A stretch of DNA of 64,000 nucleotides from Phoma sp. XZ068. Lineage: Eukaryota > Ascomycota > Dothideomycetes > Pleosporales > Didymellaceae. Positions within the stretch are counted from its first letter, which is position 1. Every line of letters begins with the position of its first letter. A model generated the notes under the pieces. That model was given only the letters and a program-made list of their open reading frames with translations, did no database searches and had not been told where the DNA came from. The position numbers were made by a program, and so were the translations under genes. This document shows, one piece after another, positions 34,467 to 45,015 of the stretch. The stretch spans positions 868,001 through 932,000 of the forward strand of contig RBKR01000018.1 of NCBI GenBank assembly GCA_004835665.1, in the 5' to 3' direction.

Positions 34467-35729
34467 TCATCTCATCGTGCCAGATGACGCAAGGTCTCTC
34501 AGTCTCGCAAGCGCCTCCTTCTTCGTCTCTTCGCCAGGCCAGCCTACCTGCACAACGTCTGTACCGCTCCCGTGTCTCAGCAACCGTGGAACCGGTACAT
34601 TTGCCCCGTCTTCATCGACAAAACCGTACAAGACGAGTTCCAGGTAGTGCTTCTGCATATCTAGCCCACGCCTAGCGCCCTCCATAATGACCATATCAAC
34701 CGCACTATCCATCCTCTTACCGTCCATATGCCAACCTTCTCTACAAAGCAACCCCCACTCCTCCTCCGGCACTCCGTTGTCAATCTCGTCGTCAAGCCAG
34801 GTATGCGTGTCTGTGTCAAGATCCTCGCTCAAATACGTACGTACTAGGATATCTGTCGCTGTGTCATAGTCGATCTTCATCTGGCCCGTCAACACTTTAT
34901 AGAGCATCCCCAAACCCTTCTGCGTCAGCAACATGAAACTAAACTCAGCAATGCCGTTTCCCACCACCGGGTCCGAGAAGCGCATATCCAGCTTCAGCAG
35001 CACAAGGTGAAAAACCATGATCTCCCGATCGGTCCAGATGTCACCGTCCTGCAAGAATGCCTCCCTCAGCGCGCTGCTCTTGCACTCCATAACACACCAA
35101 AATTTGCACAGTACTTCAAACGCTTGCCTCGGCACCCGCAGCCCCTCCACTGCTAACTGCGTCAAAATGCCGCGAACTATCACCTGCCGCCTTAATACCA
35201 TGCCTACCCACCTGAACCCGGGCACATCGCGCGCCAACCACTCCCGCCCATCCATTGGCCGCAGCATCGGATCAGAGATGCACAGCTCCGGGAACAGAAT
35301 CCAGCTGAACACGTGGCTGGCGATTGGCGCATGGTACCGCGCGTAATCGTGAATCAGAGAGACGGAATACTTGTTCAGCCGGTAGTGAAATTCCTTGTCA
35401 ATGGCATAGAGCGAGATGAGGCTGGCGTAGGGCAGTCGGATGCAGAATGGGAAGAAGAGATTTGGGTGGCGCAATAGCGATTTGTAGATGTTGAATCGGG
35501 GCTGGGACAAGGTGCGTGGGACGGCGCGCGGGTGAGGTCGGAATGTGCTGGGTGTAGTCGGAGAGGGAGGGCGTTCGACACCCCATACAGTTTTTGCAAC
35601 GTTCCGGCGGCGATGCTGGTGGCGTCGGAGGATGCGCGGTGCGGTAGCTTCCTGGACGGGAGCGGATGTATGTGCGGGCGTTGTGAGGGAGAGATCGGCT
35701 GGGCGCTTTTGTCCCCTCGATGTCGACAT
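34467..35729 (-). CDS. Conserved fungal hypothetical protein
   Basis: A single exon of 420 residues. The first 75 residues are basic and Pro/Thr/Arg-rich (possible nuclear or disordered region). The rest is a globular helical domain with LLRHPNLFFPFCIRLPYASLISLYAIDKEFHYRLN, reminiscent of F-box-adjacent folds in other fungal proteins. No catalytic motif is visible. It looks like a Pezizomycotina-specific protein known only as hypothetical. The unbroken frame of normal composition across 1.26 kb supports it as real. Confidence 0.75.
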   Translation of the reverse strand: MSTSRGQKRPADLSLTTPAHTSAPVQEATAPRILRRHQHRRRNVAKTVWGVERPPSPTTPSTFRPHPRAVPRTLSQPRFNIYKSLLRHPNLFFPFCIRLPYASLISLYAIDKEFHYRLNKYSVSLIHDYARYHAPIASHVFSWILFPELCISDPMLRPMDGREWLARDVPGFRWVGMVLRRQVIVRGILTQLAVEGLRVPRQAFEVLCKFWCVMECKSSALREAFLQDGDIWTDREIMVFHLVLLKLDMRFSDPVVGNGIAEFSFMLLTQKGLGMLYKVLTGQMKIDYDTATDILVRTYLSEDLDTDTHTWLDDEIDNGVPEEEWGLLCREGWHMDGKRMDSAVDMVIMEGARRGLDMQKHYLELVLYGFVDEDGANVPVPRLLRHGSGTDVVQVGWPGEETKKEALARLRDLASSGTMR

Positions 35730-36309
35730 GTTGGCGGCGTTGAAGCTTTTTCAATCATGAGACAGCTCGAGGTAGCTTTTTGCGTCCTGGAATGTGCTGT
35801 CAGAAGTGCGGGAGACATGTAGTGTGCTGCAAAGTAGGTGGGTGTATCCGCACTTTAGGCAACACTTTGCGAGGTGGTAGGTGAATGGAGTCTTTAAAAA
35901 ACAAAAAACGGCACAGCCCTCACGCAAAGACATTAGCTAAATTTCTAGTGAAAGAGTAAGTCGAATTTCAGCTCAAGGTCACAAGAATCAAAGACAATCG
36001 AAGCCATGGGTTGGATAAATTCGGGATGCGAACAACAAGTGCATGGTATGAAAATTCAAAATAAGTCAAAGGGGAGGGCGAGATGAGAGCAAAGTGAAAG
36101 TTTGCATCACTGTCTGTAGGATGCCGTTGTGTACGAGGTAAACCAGAAAGTGTCGAAATAACTGTCTGCATTCCCGTCCCCAGGCTTGTAGCATCTTCTA
36201 GCTGTCTAAAGAGACGCCCAAGAATACTAGGCTCTGTCACACTGCAAGATCCTGGTTCTTCGAAGCTAACAACCCTGACAAATGCAAGCTGAGAAAATTA
36301 TACCCAGGT
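35730..36309. other. Intergenic region
   Basis: About 580 bp between the start of the hypothetical gene and the stop of the secreted-protein gene, both minus strand. No gene is recognised. Confidence 0.5.
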
Positions 36310-37295
36310 CTAGAGCTCATTGCTGCAGACCTTGTAGCCATCAATTATGACTCGCGCGTCGCGGCGAAAGTTGCCCTTCCACTGCGGGAACAGGTTCACA
36401 AGGTCACCTTGGTACTTGTCCATCACATTGTCGACCTCCTTGCGTGTCTTGCAAGGCCGTAGTTCACCCATCGTGAAGCCGAATTGATGCTGCTCGTCGG
36501 TGCTCCAGGTCTCGATGTGCCAAAAGTTTCCGAACCACTCGGGTCGCACCATGAACTTCTCGTCACCGCGGTATTCAGCAGGCTTGCTTGGGGGAAGATT
36601 CACCTGATACCATTAGTTATTGGTAGTCAGGTGAGTAGAAACAAGGTAGGCTTACGCGAACAAACCGAGGAACGTTGCAGTAAGTGCCGTCAGCATCGCC
36701 GAGAACATCGTAACAGTTGTAACCCTTGGAATACCGTGTGAATGCACGGAGAGTGTCAGCAACCAACTGAGCCATGACCACTCGAATGCCTTCGTTCGCC
36801 CAACAAGCCGGCCCTGGTTTGATCCATGCCTTGCGTAGCTCCACCTTCCAAGTTGGATCACCTTCAGTGAGAGCGTTAGTCCAGAAAAAGTCCCACTCAG
36901 CTGAATCCTCGCTGCAGCAACCAGCCCCAGTGGAACGCTTGGACGGAGGGCAAGCCCTGTTTAGAATGTCGAAGACCTTGTCGGAGAGGTTGGCGCCACG
37001 TGTGTCACCGAAGTTTATGGGCTGACGGGAGCTGCCTCCAGTCCAGATCTCGACGGTGGCCCACTTTTGATACGAGTAAGAAGGGTCAGAAGCTCGTCCA
37101 ATGATAGTGTCGGCTGACGAGCGATCTGTATTACATGTCAATAAACGTTACAACTGTTAGAAGGACTTATATCAACATACCTGCAAGGGTATCGTCATTG
37201 AGGGTACCCGGCTCTAAAACATGTGACGGGGTTGCGGAGGCGAACACGACAAAACGCAAAGCCACACCAAGGAAGCAGTTGAGGAAACGTGTCAT
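36310..37295 (-). CDS. Secreted protein of unknown function (effector candidate)
   Basis: Three exons (37295-37181, 37125-36656, 36603-36310) with good splice sites encode 292 residues. The first 22 residues form a signal peptide (FLNCFLGVALRFVVFASA). The mature part has several cysteines, including ACPPSKR and GCC, and ends DGYKVCSNEL. A dibasic KR site follows the CPP motif. I recognise no enzyme family. A secreted, mid-sized, Cys-containing protein next to a gene-poor repeat-rich stretch fits the loose definition of an effector candidate, but nothing here shows interaction with a host. Confidence 0.72.
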
Positions 37296-39238
37296 GCTGA
37301 AGTAGTGGGAAGGATACCAGGGTGACGGAACGGATCGATCAGGATTTGATTTAAGTGTATAAGTGATGTGCTACATAGAGTAATGAGAGCGACAGCCCCA
37401 ATGAATATATAGATGATGCCAACAGTGCACGCGCCTACTGCGCCAAGAGCCAGTGAAGGTGAGAGAAGAAAGACTGAGAGGGCAGAACTGTCGAAGTCGA
37501 AGTGAGGTATCTTCACCAAATGAGAATGGAGTCTTCCAATTGGATGGGCTTAGTATCAGTCAAGTACCGAAGTGGCGTTTCTCATTCTCACCCCCTACTT
37601 AGGTAGGTAGCACTAGACTATGTAGCGAAAATTTTTACGGCACAGCTGACCATGCGGATTGCTATTCTGCATATTGCGCTGATGCACGATATTTTAAATG
37701 TTCGAAAACGCAAAGCGAAACCGTACTCGAGCCTGCAGAGTGTATAATAATCCCATCTGAACTATATATATCAAAGAAGAGAGCCGACCGTCATGCCGAA
37801 CAAGGAATGTTCTGTTTGACTTGACCTCATGAGCCAGTCGGGTCTTGCACGCAGGATGGTGTCGAAGGAAAGAGCAAAGTCGAAGAAGCATGTTCCTGTG
37901 ACAAGCTTCTCTAAAAGCAAAGCAGTCCATACTGTCGTGCTTGGGGTATTATACACAGCGTTGCGGTTTCCGCCGGACTCTCTGACCCTGAAGAATTATC
38001 ATTGACATGCTTCGGGTTATATTTCGAGCATGATTAAATGGTATAGCTCGGTAGTATGATAGATTTTGGGAGAGAACTGCCACAGGTCTTTTGTGTCATC
38101 GCCGACAGCCAATATCTCGAAATTGATGCTGAAATGGTGGTTTCGATTTCGTCAATCAATAGCAGTGATGATAACGGCGGCCCCAGCTTCTGCATCCCTG
38201 TCTAATTATCGCGAAGGTAGCCAAGTGGACAAGATTATGATGAGAAAGACTTCAAACATTTCGTCAAAGCAGTAGGTTGCTTGAGTTTGTAGAAGAAGGA
38301 CCATCAACTCCTGACCGGGCAGAGCATGTGTGGCTGCACGGCAGCACTGTGACTAGGAATTGCGTGCATGCCAGCAAGGCGCCGAGGCTGATTCAATCGG
38401 GGTTCTTTGAAAGCAGACGTGTCGATGGGTCTGACTGATTTTATAGGGATGTTTGTGCTGTAGCAGATCATTCAAGTATTCCAGAGGGGTTGCAAGCTAT
38501 CTTCCACTGTTGTCAGCTATCAGTATTTGATGGTGCTCGAGCAGAACTAAGCGGGAAGGAAGAGTAGAGTTACATGATTACTATTCGTACTTAAGTCAAA
38601 CATGATGCTATATAGAGTTTGGCACAAGTCATTCAGTGGATTTGGAGGCCAGCGACATCCCTTGTTTCAATAACGATTATGCTGCTCAGAGAGTGCTTAA
38701 AATCCCATGACCAACTCCAAGGCGACTGATCAAAAGACCTCGTCTGGCCTAGGCCTCTAAGATCTTAGTACTTACCATAATTCAATCGCCAGGGATCGAT
38801 TCGGTAGCATGTTATTGTGAGCTGATACATCTGACAACTGTGGCAAGGAAGACAGGACTCATCTCAATCTTACCCCGTTACCCAGCGGCTGCTATCATCC
38901 CACTACGGGCGGTCCCGACTACCTAACGTCAAACTTTACACGATGTTGCATCGATCCAGGTTATCAAAAACAATGCCATATTTTCCATCGTCATGACTAC
39001 CTTGGTCCTGGTCTCGTATTCTATAGTGTCCACGGTCGAAGGCGGGGTGCCGGCCATGCCCCACATCACTAGCCGCAAATTCGGCGAGAAAACTCTTTTA
39101 CGCTTCTATGCAACCCCATCCATACACTGGACATTTTTTCACTAAGGTCCAGATATTTCGAAAATGGCATGGTAACTTCAAACTCTCAGTTTATATAAAT
39201 ATTAAAGTTCAGATTCTCCACCAAACAGATCAGGATCT
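37296..39238. other. Gene-poor intergenic region
   Basis: About 1.9 kb of somewhat AT-rich DNA. TAGGTAGGTA-type short repeats occur near 37600. All open frames are short. No gene or transposon is recognised; it may contain decayed sequence. Confidence 0.5.
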
Positions 39239-39374
39239 GGCCTAATGGCCCAATGGCAAGGCGCTTGACTACGATTCAATCGGCAATCAAGAGATTCCAG
39301 GTTGTAAGTATTATCATCTTCGAGGGGCCCCACGTTCGAATCCTAACAGTTACTAGCGACCCCTGGTTAGGTCA
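39239..39374 (+). tRNA. tRNA-Arg(ACG) with anticodon-loop intron and a 53-bp T-loop insertion
   Basis: The acceptor stem GGCCTAA (39239-39245) pairs with TTAGGTC (39367-39373). A perfect A box, TGGCCCAATGG, follows. The anticodon arm CTTGA/TCAAG holds ACG at 39271-39273, with an 11-nt intron at the standard 37/38 site (39275-39285). The T stem CCAGG (39297-39301) pairs with CCTGG (39362-39366). The T-loop is split between its second T and the C by a 53-bp insertion, 39304-39356, that begins GTAAGT, contains CCTAAC and ends CTAG. Removing it restores the canonical loop TTCGACC. The insertion carries its own B-box-like GTTCGAATCC. A Pol III type T-run follows at about 39380. Confidence 0.75.
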
Positions 39375-39494
39375 ACAAGATTTTTCTTTTTTGCTTCTGC
39401 GTTGCCTGTGCTGGACGTTGCGTTGTTAGAGTGTGTCACATGATCTGAAGGCTGGAGAAACTTTTATCGCCCATGTGCATTTCCGGATTCCAAA

Positions 39495-39612
39495 ATATCT
39501 GCTTGACTACGACTAAATCCGCAATCAAGAGATCCCAGGTTATAAGTATCAAGTCACACCAAGAGCCAGGCGTTCGAATCCTAACAGTCATCAGCGACCT
39601 CTGGTTAGGGCA
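39495..39612 (+). pseudogene. Decayed second copy of the tRNA-Arg(ACG) gene with the same insertion
   Basis: It is offset by exactly 238 bp from the first copy with no gaps over the anticodon arm, insertion and T arm. ACG, the 11-nt intron and the T stem are recognisable, and a 53-bp insertion sits at the same place (39542-39594). The insertion now starts AT instead of GT, a change in TpG context. The A box and 5' acceptor strand are not recognisable, so this copy is probably dead. Confidence 0.7.
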
Positions 39613-39873
39613 TAACGACATATTGTTTCTGCTGCTTTGATCAATTGGTCATGGTGGACAAGAACTTGTGTGAGACTATTCGTTTTTCCCTTGGCTTTAG
39701 CAGCATTGCGTTTACTTTTCGCGCAAGCTTACTCACTTGATATGGCGTGTATATGTCACATCAGCTGAAGTTAATTGTTTCTGAGGATGGATTGTTTCCT
39801 AAGTCCTTCATTATGTATCCCGGGAAGATGTCTAGAACCATATCCCTGGCTCATCGACTACGGAAACCAAAGC

Positions 39874-41229
39874 TCATGAAGAAAATCGGACTTTACACTC
39901 TGCATCATAAGCTTTCAGCTGGTCCATCTTGAAATCCACGAACTCATCCAGCTCCTCGCTTGTCTTGTTATCCAGCACATCATCCCCATCCTTGTGAAGT
40001 GCAGCCCAATAGACGGCATCCACATCAAAACTCTTCCTGATCCCATAGTCGAACCAAAACCTTCCGGTCGCCCAGGAGTCCCGCATTTGAGCAGAAAGAA
40101 GTGGATTACCCTGACTTCCTTCTGGATTCATCCTGTCTTCCACCCGTTCCAACGCTCGTAAGAATTGCTCCATTCTTGGCACGTATCGGATCATAAAATC
40201 TTCCATAGAGTGGTGTTCAAGCCACATATCTGGACCCAGTAGAAGCAGCCACCAAGGTGGGTCATAGGCAAACTGGGCTGGCATGGCGTTTGTGTATTCA
40301 AAGTCCAGTACAGCTGTAATACGGAGAGTGTCCGGGTTCACAAGCATGTTTGTAGGTTGTAGGTCGTCACAGTAGGGCTTGAAAGGACCGGTGTCATCGA
40401 GGCAATAGCGGGTGATTAGCTGCTTGAATCGATGACGTGCAATGAACCGCTTCTTGGCATCGTCTCGGCTAGTGGCAAGGTTCCGTTGGGTTCGAAGATG
40501 GACAAGATGCTCATCAGCAAGAGAGTGAAGAAAGGCCTTCGCGGACGAGAACGGAGCTGTAGGAAACCCGCTAATAGGGTAATCTGAGACCACAGTCTTC
40601 AATTCATTCATGTTGTAGGTTAGGGGTCTTTCGCTGGCAATCCATTCGTCTGAGAATGGACTCTTTGATATTGATCCAACTGAAGAGAAATCCAGTCGGG
40701 ACAGTTGTATCATGTAATCGGCAAGTTGCTCGTAAACATAATCTAGTTTCGTGTCGTCGATGTCAGTTGCGAGAATTACCTCGTCTTGCTCTGTTTCCGT
40801 TGGCTGCTTCAACATGGTCGCTAGCGAGATGCCATCAACATAATCCATGATTATGAATGGGCCAAGGTTTTGAGGACCGTCTTTTACCATGCCCCAACTC
40901 ACGACCCGAGGTATAGGAATAGTAGTTTTCTCGCTGAGAAATCTCAGGAACTGGACTTCATTCCTGACCTTTTCTTCCCGGAAAGCTGTGGCTGTGTGGC
41001 CCGGTTTGGGGAAGCGAATTACGGCTTGAGGCCCTCCATCGCTGAACTTAACGACAAGGCTTAGATTGAACGAGCCTTTAAGATAGCCGTTGAACTCTCC
41101 TACCGGCTTACCCTGTCTTCGAGAAGCGACAAATGCGACAATCTCTTGTTTTGCATCGATAACCTGGGATAACCAAGCCTTGAACTCATTGTCCCCGTCC
41201 GTTTCGGCTAACTCATCGAAGACGGTCAT
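39874..41229 (-). CDS. Aminoglycoside-phosphotransferase-like (APH) kinase-fold protein
   Basis: A single exon of 451 residues. The N-lobe has LVVKFSDGGPQAVIRFPKPG and FIIMDYVDG. The catalytic-loop region reads PYCDDLQPTNMLVNPDT, where a typical HGD is replaced by CDD, a variant common in fungal APH-like proteins. The metal-binding site is the Asp in AVLDFEYTNAMP. Fungal members are abundant and mostly uncharacterised; substrates are unknown, and drug resistance should not be assumed. It lies just right of the tRNA copies and is the first of three kinase-fold genes before the transposon block. Confidence 0.85.
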   Translation of the reverse strand: MTVFDELAETDGDNEFKAWLSQVIDAKQEIVAFVASRRQGKPVGEFNGYLKGSFNLSLVVKFSDGGPQAVIRFPKPGHTATAFREEKVRNEVQFLRFLSEKTTIPIPRVVSWGMVKDGPQNLGPFIIMDYVDGISLATMLKQPTETEQDEVILATDIDDTKLDYVYEQLADYMIQLSRLDFSSVGSISKSPFSDEWIASERPLTYNMNELKTVVSDYPISGFPTAPFSSAKAFLHSLADEHLVHLRTQRNLATSRDDAKKRFIARHRFKQLITRYCLDDTGPFKPYCDDLQPTNMLVNPDTLRITAVLDFEYTNAMPAQFAYDPPWWLLLLGPDMWLEHHSMEDFMIRYVPRMEQFLRALERVEDRMNPEGSQGNPLLSAQMRDSWATGRFWFDYGIRKSFDVDAVYWAALHKDGDDVLDNKTSEELDEFVDFKMDQLKAYDAECKVRFSS

Positions 41230-42547
41230 CTTCTCAGCAAGTTACAGTCAGGTGCCGAAAATTTGCAAATAGGCTAAGTTAGAACCAAGATACAAAGGCG
41301 AAGAAGGGGAAGCGTGCTTGTACTTGTGTCATGAGAGAAGTTGATGCTTTAGGTACCTAGGCAGAAGCCATTCCAATTGTGGCATAGCTCAGACCTACCG
41401 CACCAACCAACTTGTTTTATGGATCTTGACCCCCTCATAGTGTGGAAGCGGGGCGCTAAACTGCGGTTAGACTAATAGTCGCATTCTGTAATCTTCCACT
41501 GGCATGGACAAGCGTTAAGCCGTAGCTACTTTCACACGATGAAATATTGGTTCTACCCCGTTTTGGCCATAGCCACACATATGCGTGGAACGCTGTGTTT
41601 TATCCTTGAGAGAGAGTTAAGGTAACGGCAGACTTGACGTTGAGCAAATATGCAAGCAGAGCGCGCTTTTTGCTCCACGAAGTCGCTACTGCTGCCAGCG
41701 AAAAAGAGTAGCAAAGGTGAAAGAGAACGAGGACCCTGCTGATGCAAAGCGGGGGGTTGTAGCAACGGCATGTGCCTTGCAAGTTGAAAGCTAAGGCTGG
41801 TGGTGTGGTCAGGGAAACTACAGGTTGAGGCGAGGCGAGATTTTGAAGCGAAAGAATTATAATCCTGATGTTTTTGACTTGAGTGTTGGAAGATGAGCGA
41901 CATATTCGCCACTTGCCGTCAAAGGAGCTGATGAATGCTTTTTCCAGTGGGCAAGAAACAATAGATCGCCTGGATTTGAGGCAAACTTGGAGATGCAAGC
42001 CCCAGTGGTGGCGGTGTAAGGGTGGGTCCTGCGGCCTCGTCATGGACCGCATACACGGCACCTTACGATCGATCACATCCGAAAAGATCTGAGATGTTTT
42101 TGTCTCGTGCTGAGCGAATTTGATCAAGGTTGATAGATTGCGAGTGTATTTGTTAATCGAATAGAATACCGAAGTAATGTGAAATGACAAGGAAACTCAC
42201 CGCACTGCGACAATGGATGCGATGTAGATTATTATGAACTGTTTGCGACAGCAGTTGGACTATGATTAGTGTTGATAGGGCTGGGCTTTTCAGGAAGATG
42301 TTGCTCCCGACCCGAGCCAGGATGATACACGAGATCCAACCTCATGCTCGCAGTTGAACCGTCAAAGTCCATTCAGTTGATAGCAGTATGACCTAGCGAT
42401 AGTGTGTATGCTTGGGTAGTTCAGTAATGCGAAGTGAAAAACCCAGTAGCTCTCGATCGAAACTGATCATTTCCTTGCCGCCAATTGCTTTCAAGACGGA
42501 GCACAACTTGGCAGAGGTGACTACTCCTCTAGTTCGACCTACTTTCC
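41230..42547. other. Intergenic region without recognised genes
   Basis: About 1.3 kb. Overlapping minus-strand frames (41553-41912, 41600-42190) share no features with known families. An AGGTACCTAGG motif lies near 41350. Confidence 0.5.
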
Positions 42548-43345
42548 CTAGCCACTGAATACAAAGCCTACACCTCTTCCAGACTGGTCGTCAGATGGTA
42601 GACTTTGCATTTCCAATGTTTTCGAAAGTTCCGTGGCATTTTCCTGGAAACGTTCAAAGTCGATGAGTTTGGCCCCATCATTAGCGACAAGGAAATTGTG
42701 CCGATTCACGTCACCGTGTAAGAGGCCAAGGCTGTGAAGTCTCCCCAGGGCGATCTCGCAATCGTGCAGATCCCAGGTAGCTGCATTTCTCCTGTTCTTC
42801 AACTTCTCGAGTAAAAGGCCCATGACTCGACCTCCTTCTCGAATGTGACCCAAGAATCGTGGTGCAAGTTCAGGGTCCTTTTCCTGTAGCAGCTGGTATG
42901 CTCGAGTCTCCCGCTCGATGCGAGGGATCTCCCACTCGAATCGTGCAATTTTCGCGACTATCCTGGAGCGAAGTGGAAAGTTGGTTGCTGCCTCTGTAAT
43001 GGAGTCTGTTGTTTCGCACATCGCAGCCTTAAAGGCGGTGGCTGTTAGGCATTCCACTCTCTTTAGGTCCAGAATGTCAACCTGCGTGCTATGCCAGACA
43101 TTCTAAACCCTTGCTGCTCCGAAAGCGAGGTCCTCAATTTACCGGTTTCGACGTCTCGGGAAATGTGTGCGACAGTACAGTTGGTGTCACTGCAAGGCAG
43201 AAACAGCAAAGAGTATAGAGGAAAAGATAGGGTTTCTCTGTCGAATATACCTGCTGCGATCTTGATGTATTTGACATCATTATCAACACAGATCCGATAC
43301 TCGCTGTTAGTCTCATTATCTTCATCATCTTATCGCAAATTGAGG
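42548..43345 (-). pseudogene. Kinase-like protein (APH/choline-kinase-like, fungal), probably broken
   Basis: The right part in one frame (about 43330-43105) reads EYRICVDNDVKYIKIAAG...HISRDVETGK. The left part in another frame (about 43100-42548) reads NVWHSTQVDILDLKRV...IVAKIARFEWEIPRIE, then LHGDVNRHNFLV and KLIDFERF. Together they match the layout of a fungal kinase-like family, with a one-base shift near 43100 between the two. A GT...AG segment there does not restore frame. No ATG is found in frame for the right part, so either a 5' exon is missed or the gene is dead. The catalytic loop and the DFE-like metal site are intact. It could also be a truncated functional gene starting further left. 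Confidence 0.55.
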
Positions 43346-44413
43346 GCTGGCCCAATGGTTGGAGACAAAGCTGTGCAAACAATGAGACGATAGACTATTT
43401 AGGTACGTACATAGGTAAGTTAGTCAACGTATACAGAGGCTCAACAGGAGAAGGATCGTAATACCTAGCGCGCTTGACATGCCCACAAAAGTAGAAATTG
43501 AAGTTGTCCAAAGAAAATAGCAGCCAGACTTGATATGGGAACCTACCCCACATATGATTGTTTCCCACGAAGAGGCCCGTGCGCTGTACCCGCGCGCGTA
43601 TGTACAGAGGTTAGCTGCAGAGCGACATCTTTCGACCTAGATTTCGGCATCTAGCGCCCGGGATTCGGCGGGATTCCGGGGAATTCTACATCGACCACAT
43701 ATGGCGCGATGGCTGAGGTTCAAACGACTATTCCAAATGCGCCTACGCAACAACCAACCATCCTATGTGCCTAGGTACCTAGGTACTCATTGCGCTCAGA
43801 GTAAATGTGTCACTCAGATGCAACCAAGGCATTGAACACCAAGGTCGAAATAGTACTTTACCACACAATGATACATAGTAGCGCTCTTTTCGAGTGTCGT
43901 TGCCTACCTAGCTATCTCTGGCGTTGATAAACATACTGTGCCGCTTTAGCCGCCGGATCCTGTTTCGCAGCCTCAGTTCTTGGAGTGAATGAAATACGAG
44001 AAAACCTATCCACGAAGCCGCCAGGAGTTGCGGCACAGCTTCTCCCTGTCCCTCCATAACATTGTACTGGCTAGAAGCCTTTTGCGCAAGCGGCAACTGT
44101 CTCAAACACAAGCATGGCGTATGTGGTCCTATCATTATCAGACAAGGCGCAAAACTTTGGTCCTGTTCAACTGTATCAGGATTGGTGTGAACGACGTTCT
44201 TAGCCTGTAAGGCTAGAAGAAAAAAGTATTTAAGAGGGAGGGATATCGGTACAATACTGAATAGGGTTCAATCAGTCCTCCATTCTCCGGATCAAACACA
44301 CGGTAAGTAGAGCGACAGAGTGTTGATATGTTGATAGCTAAAGCATGTAGCAACACCTTTCGAAAACTAAAACACTTAATGCTTCTCGCTACCACTCCCA
44401 GTAGCCTCTCACA
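43346..44413. other. Intergenic region with short palindromic TAGGTACC motifs
   Basis: About 1.07 kb. Clusters of CCTAGGTACCTAGG-like motifs occur at about 43395-43430 and 43765-43790. No gene is recognised; open frames are short. Confidence 0.5.
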
Positions 44414-44809
44414 ATGGCCGACATGTACGTTGTTATGTATACCGGATGCGAGCCTAGCGACACGCCTCATTAGTGCCTTCACACTGTCGACGATGATGGC
44501 GACGAACTCATCTTCGAGGCATTCGGCAGCAGTGGCCATTCCTTCCGTTACCACACCCGCTCGGTCGTCATGGAAAGTTCCAAAAGCAAGAAGCAGAAGA
44601 TACGCATTGGTCGTATCGAAGCGGATGTCTGGTCAGAGATTCCGAGTCTGCTCGCGGGAGTGCCTGTGAGCACGCAGGCCGGGTGGAACTGTCAGAATTG
44701 GGCCATGCAGGCAATCAATGCTTTGCAAGAACTGTCTTATTTAGAAGAAGATGATCGCGGACTTTCATATGTTCGAGCAAAATATCAGAAGAAGAGAGGC
44801 GCGTATTAA
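44414..44809 (+). pseudogene. Small gene with in-frame stop at codon 20
   Basis: From the ATG at 44414 one frame runs to TAA at 44807-44809 (131 codons), with a single internal TAG at 44471-44473. The frame has protein-like composition on both sides of the stop: MADMYVVMYTGCEPSDTPH before it, and CLHTVDDDGDELIFEAFG through WNCQNWAMQAINALQEL to the end after it. The stop fits a CAG-to-TAG change, the RIP type. I do not recognise the family. A downstream Met at 44570 could give a short 79-residue product. No intron I tried removes the stop and keeps frame. Confidence 0.55.
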
Positions 44810-45015
44810 ACATGTAGAGATGCATCGATTGAGCAGGACCTTGCGTTTGACTCACGAGAGGGGCAGTCCTATTTTAAGGATTATTTGAATGTAACCATTA
44901 TTACTATGGACAATCTGGAACCATACTCCTTGGCTGTTTTTGAAAAGGCTCGCCGGAATAAATACAAACCGCTAGCTGTGGATTAAAAGACACCAGGAAG
45001 CTCTACACCGTTACA

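Noticed and set aside
39239..39374. Reading the 53-bp insertion as a long variable arm of a class II tRNA
   Set aside because: The bases flanking GTTCGAATCC in the insertion do not pair to form a T stem, while CCAGG/CCTGG outside it do.
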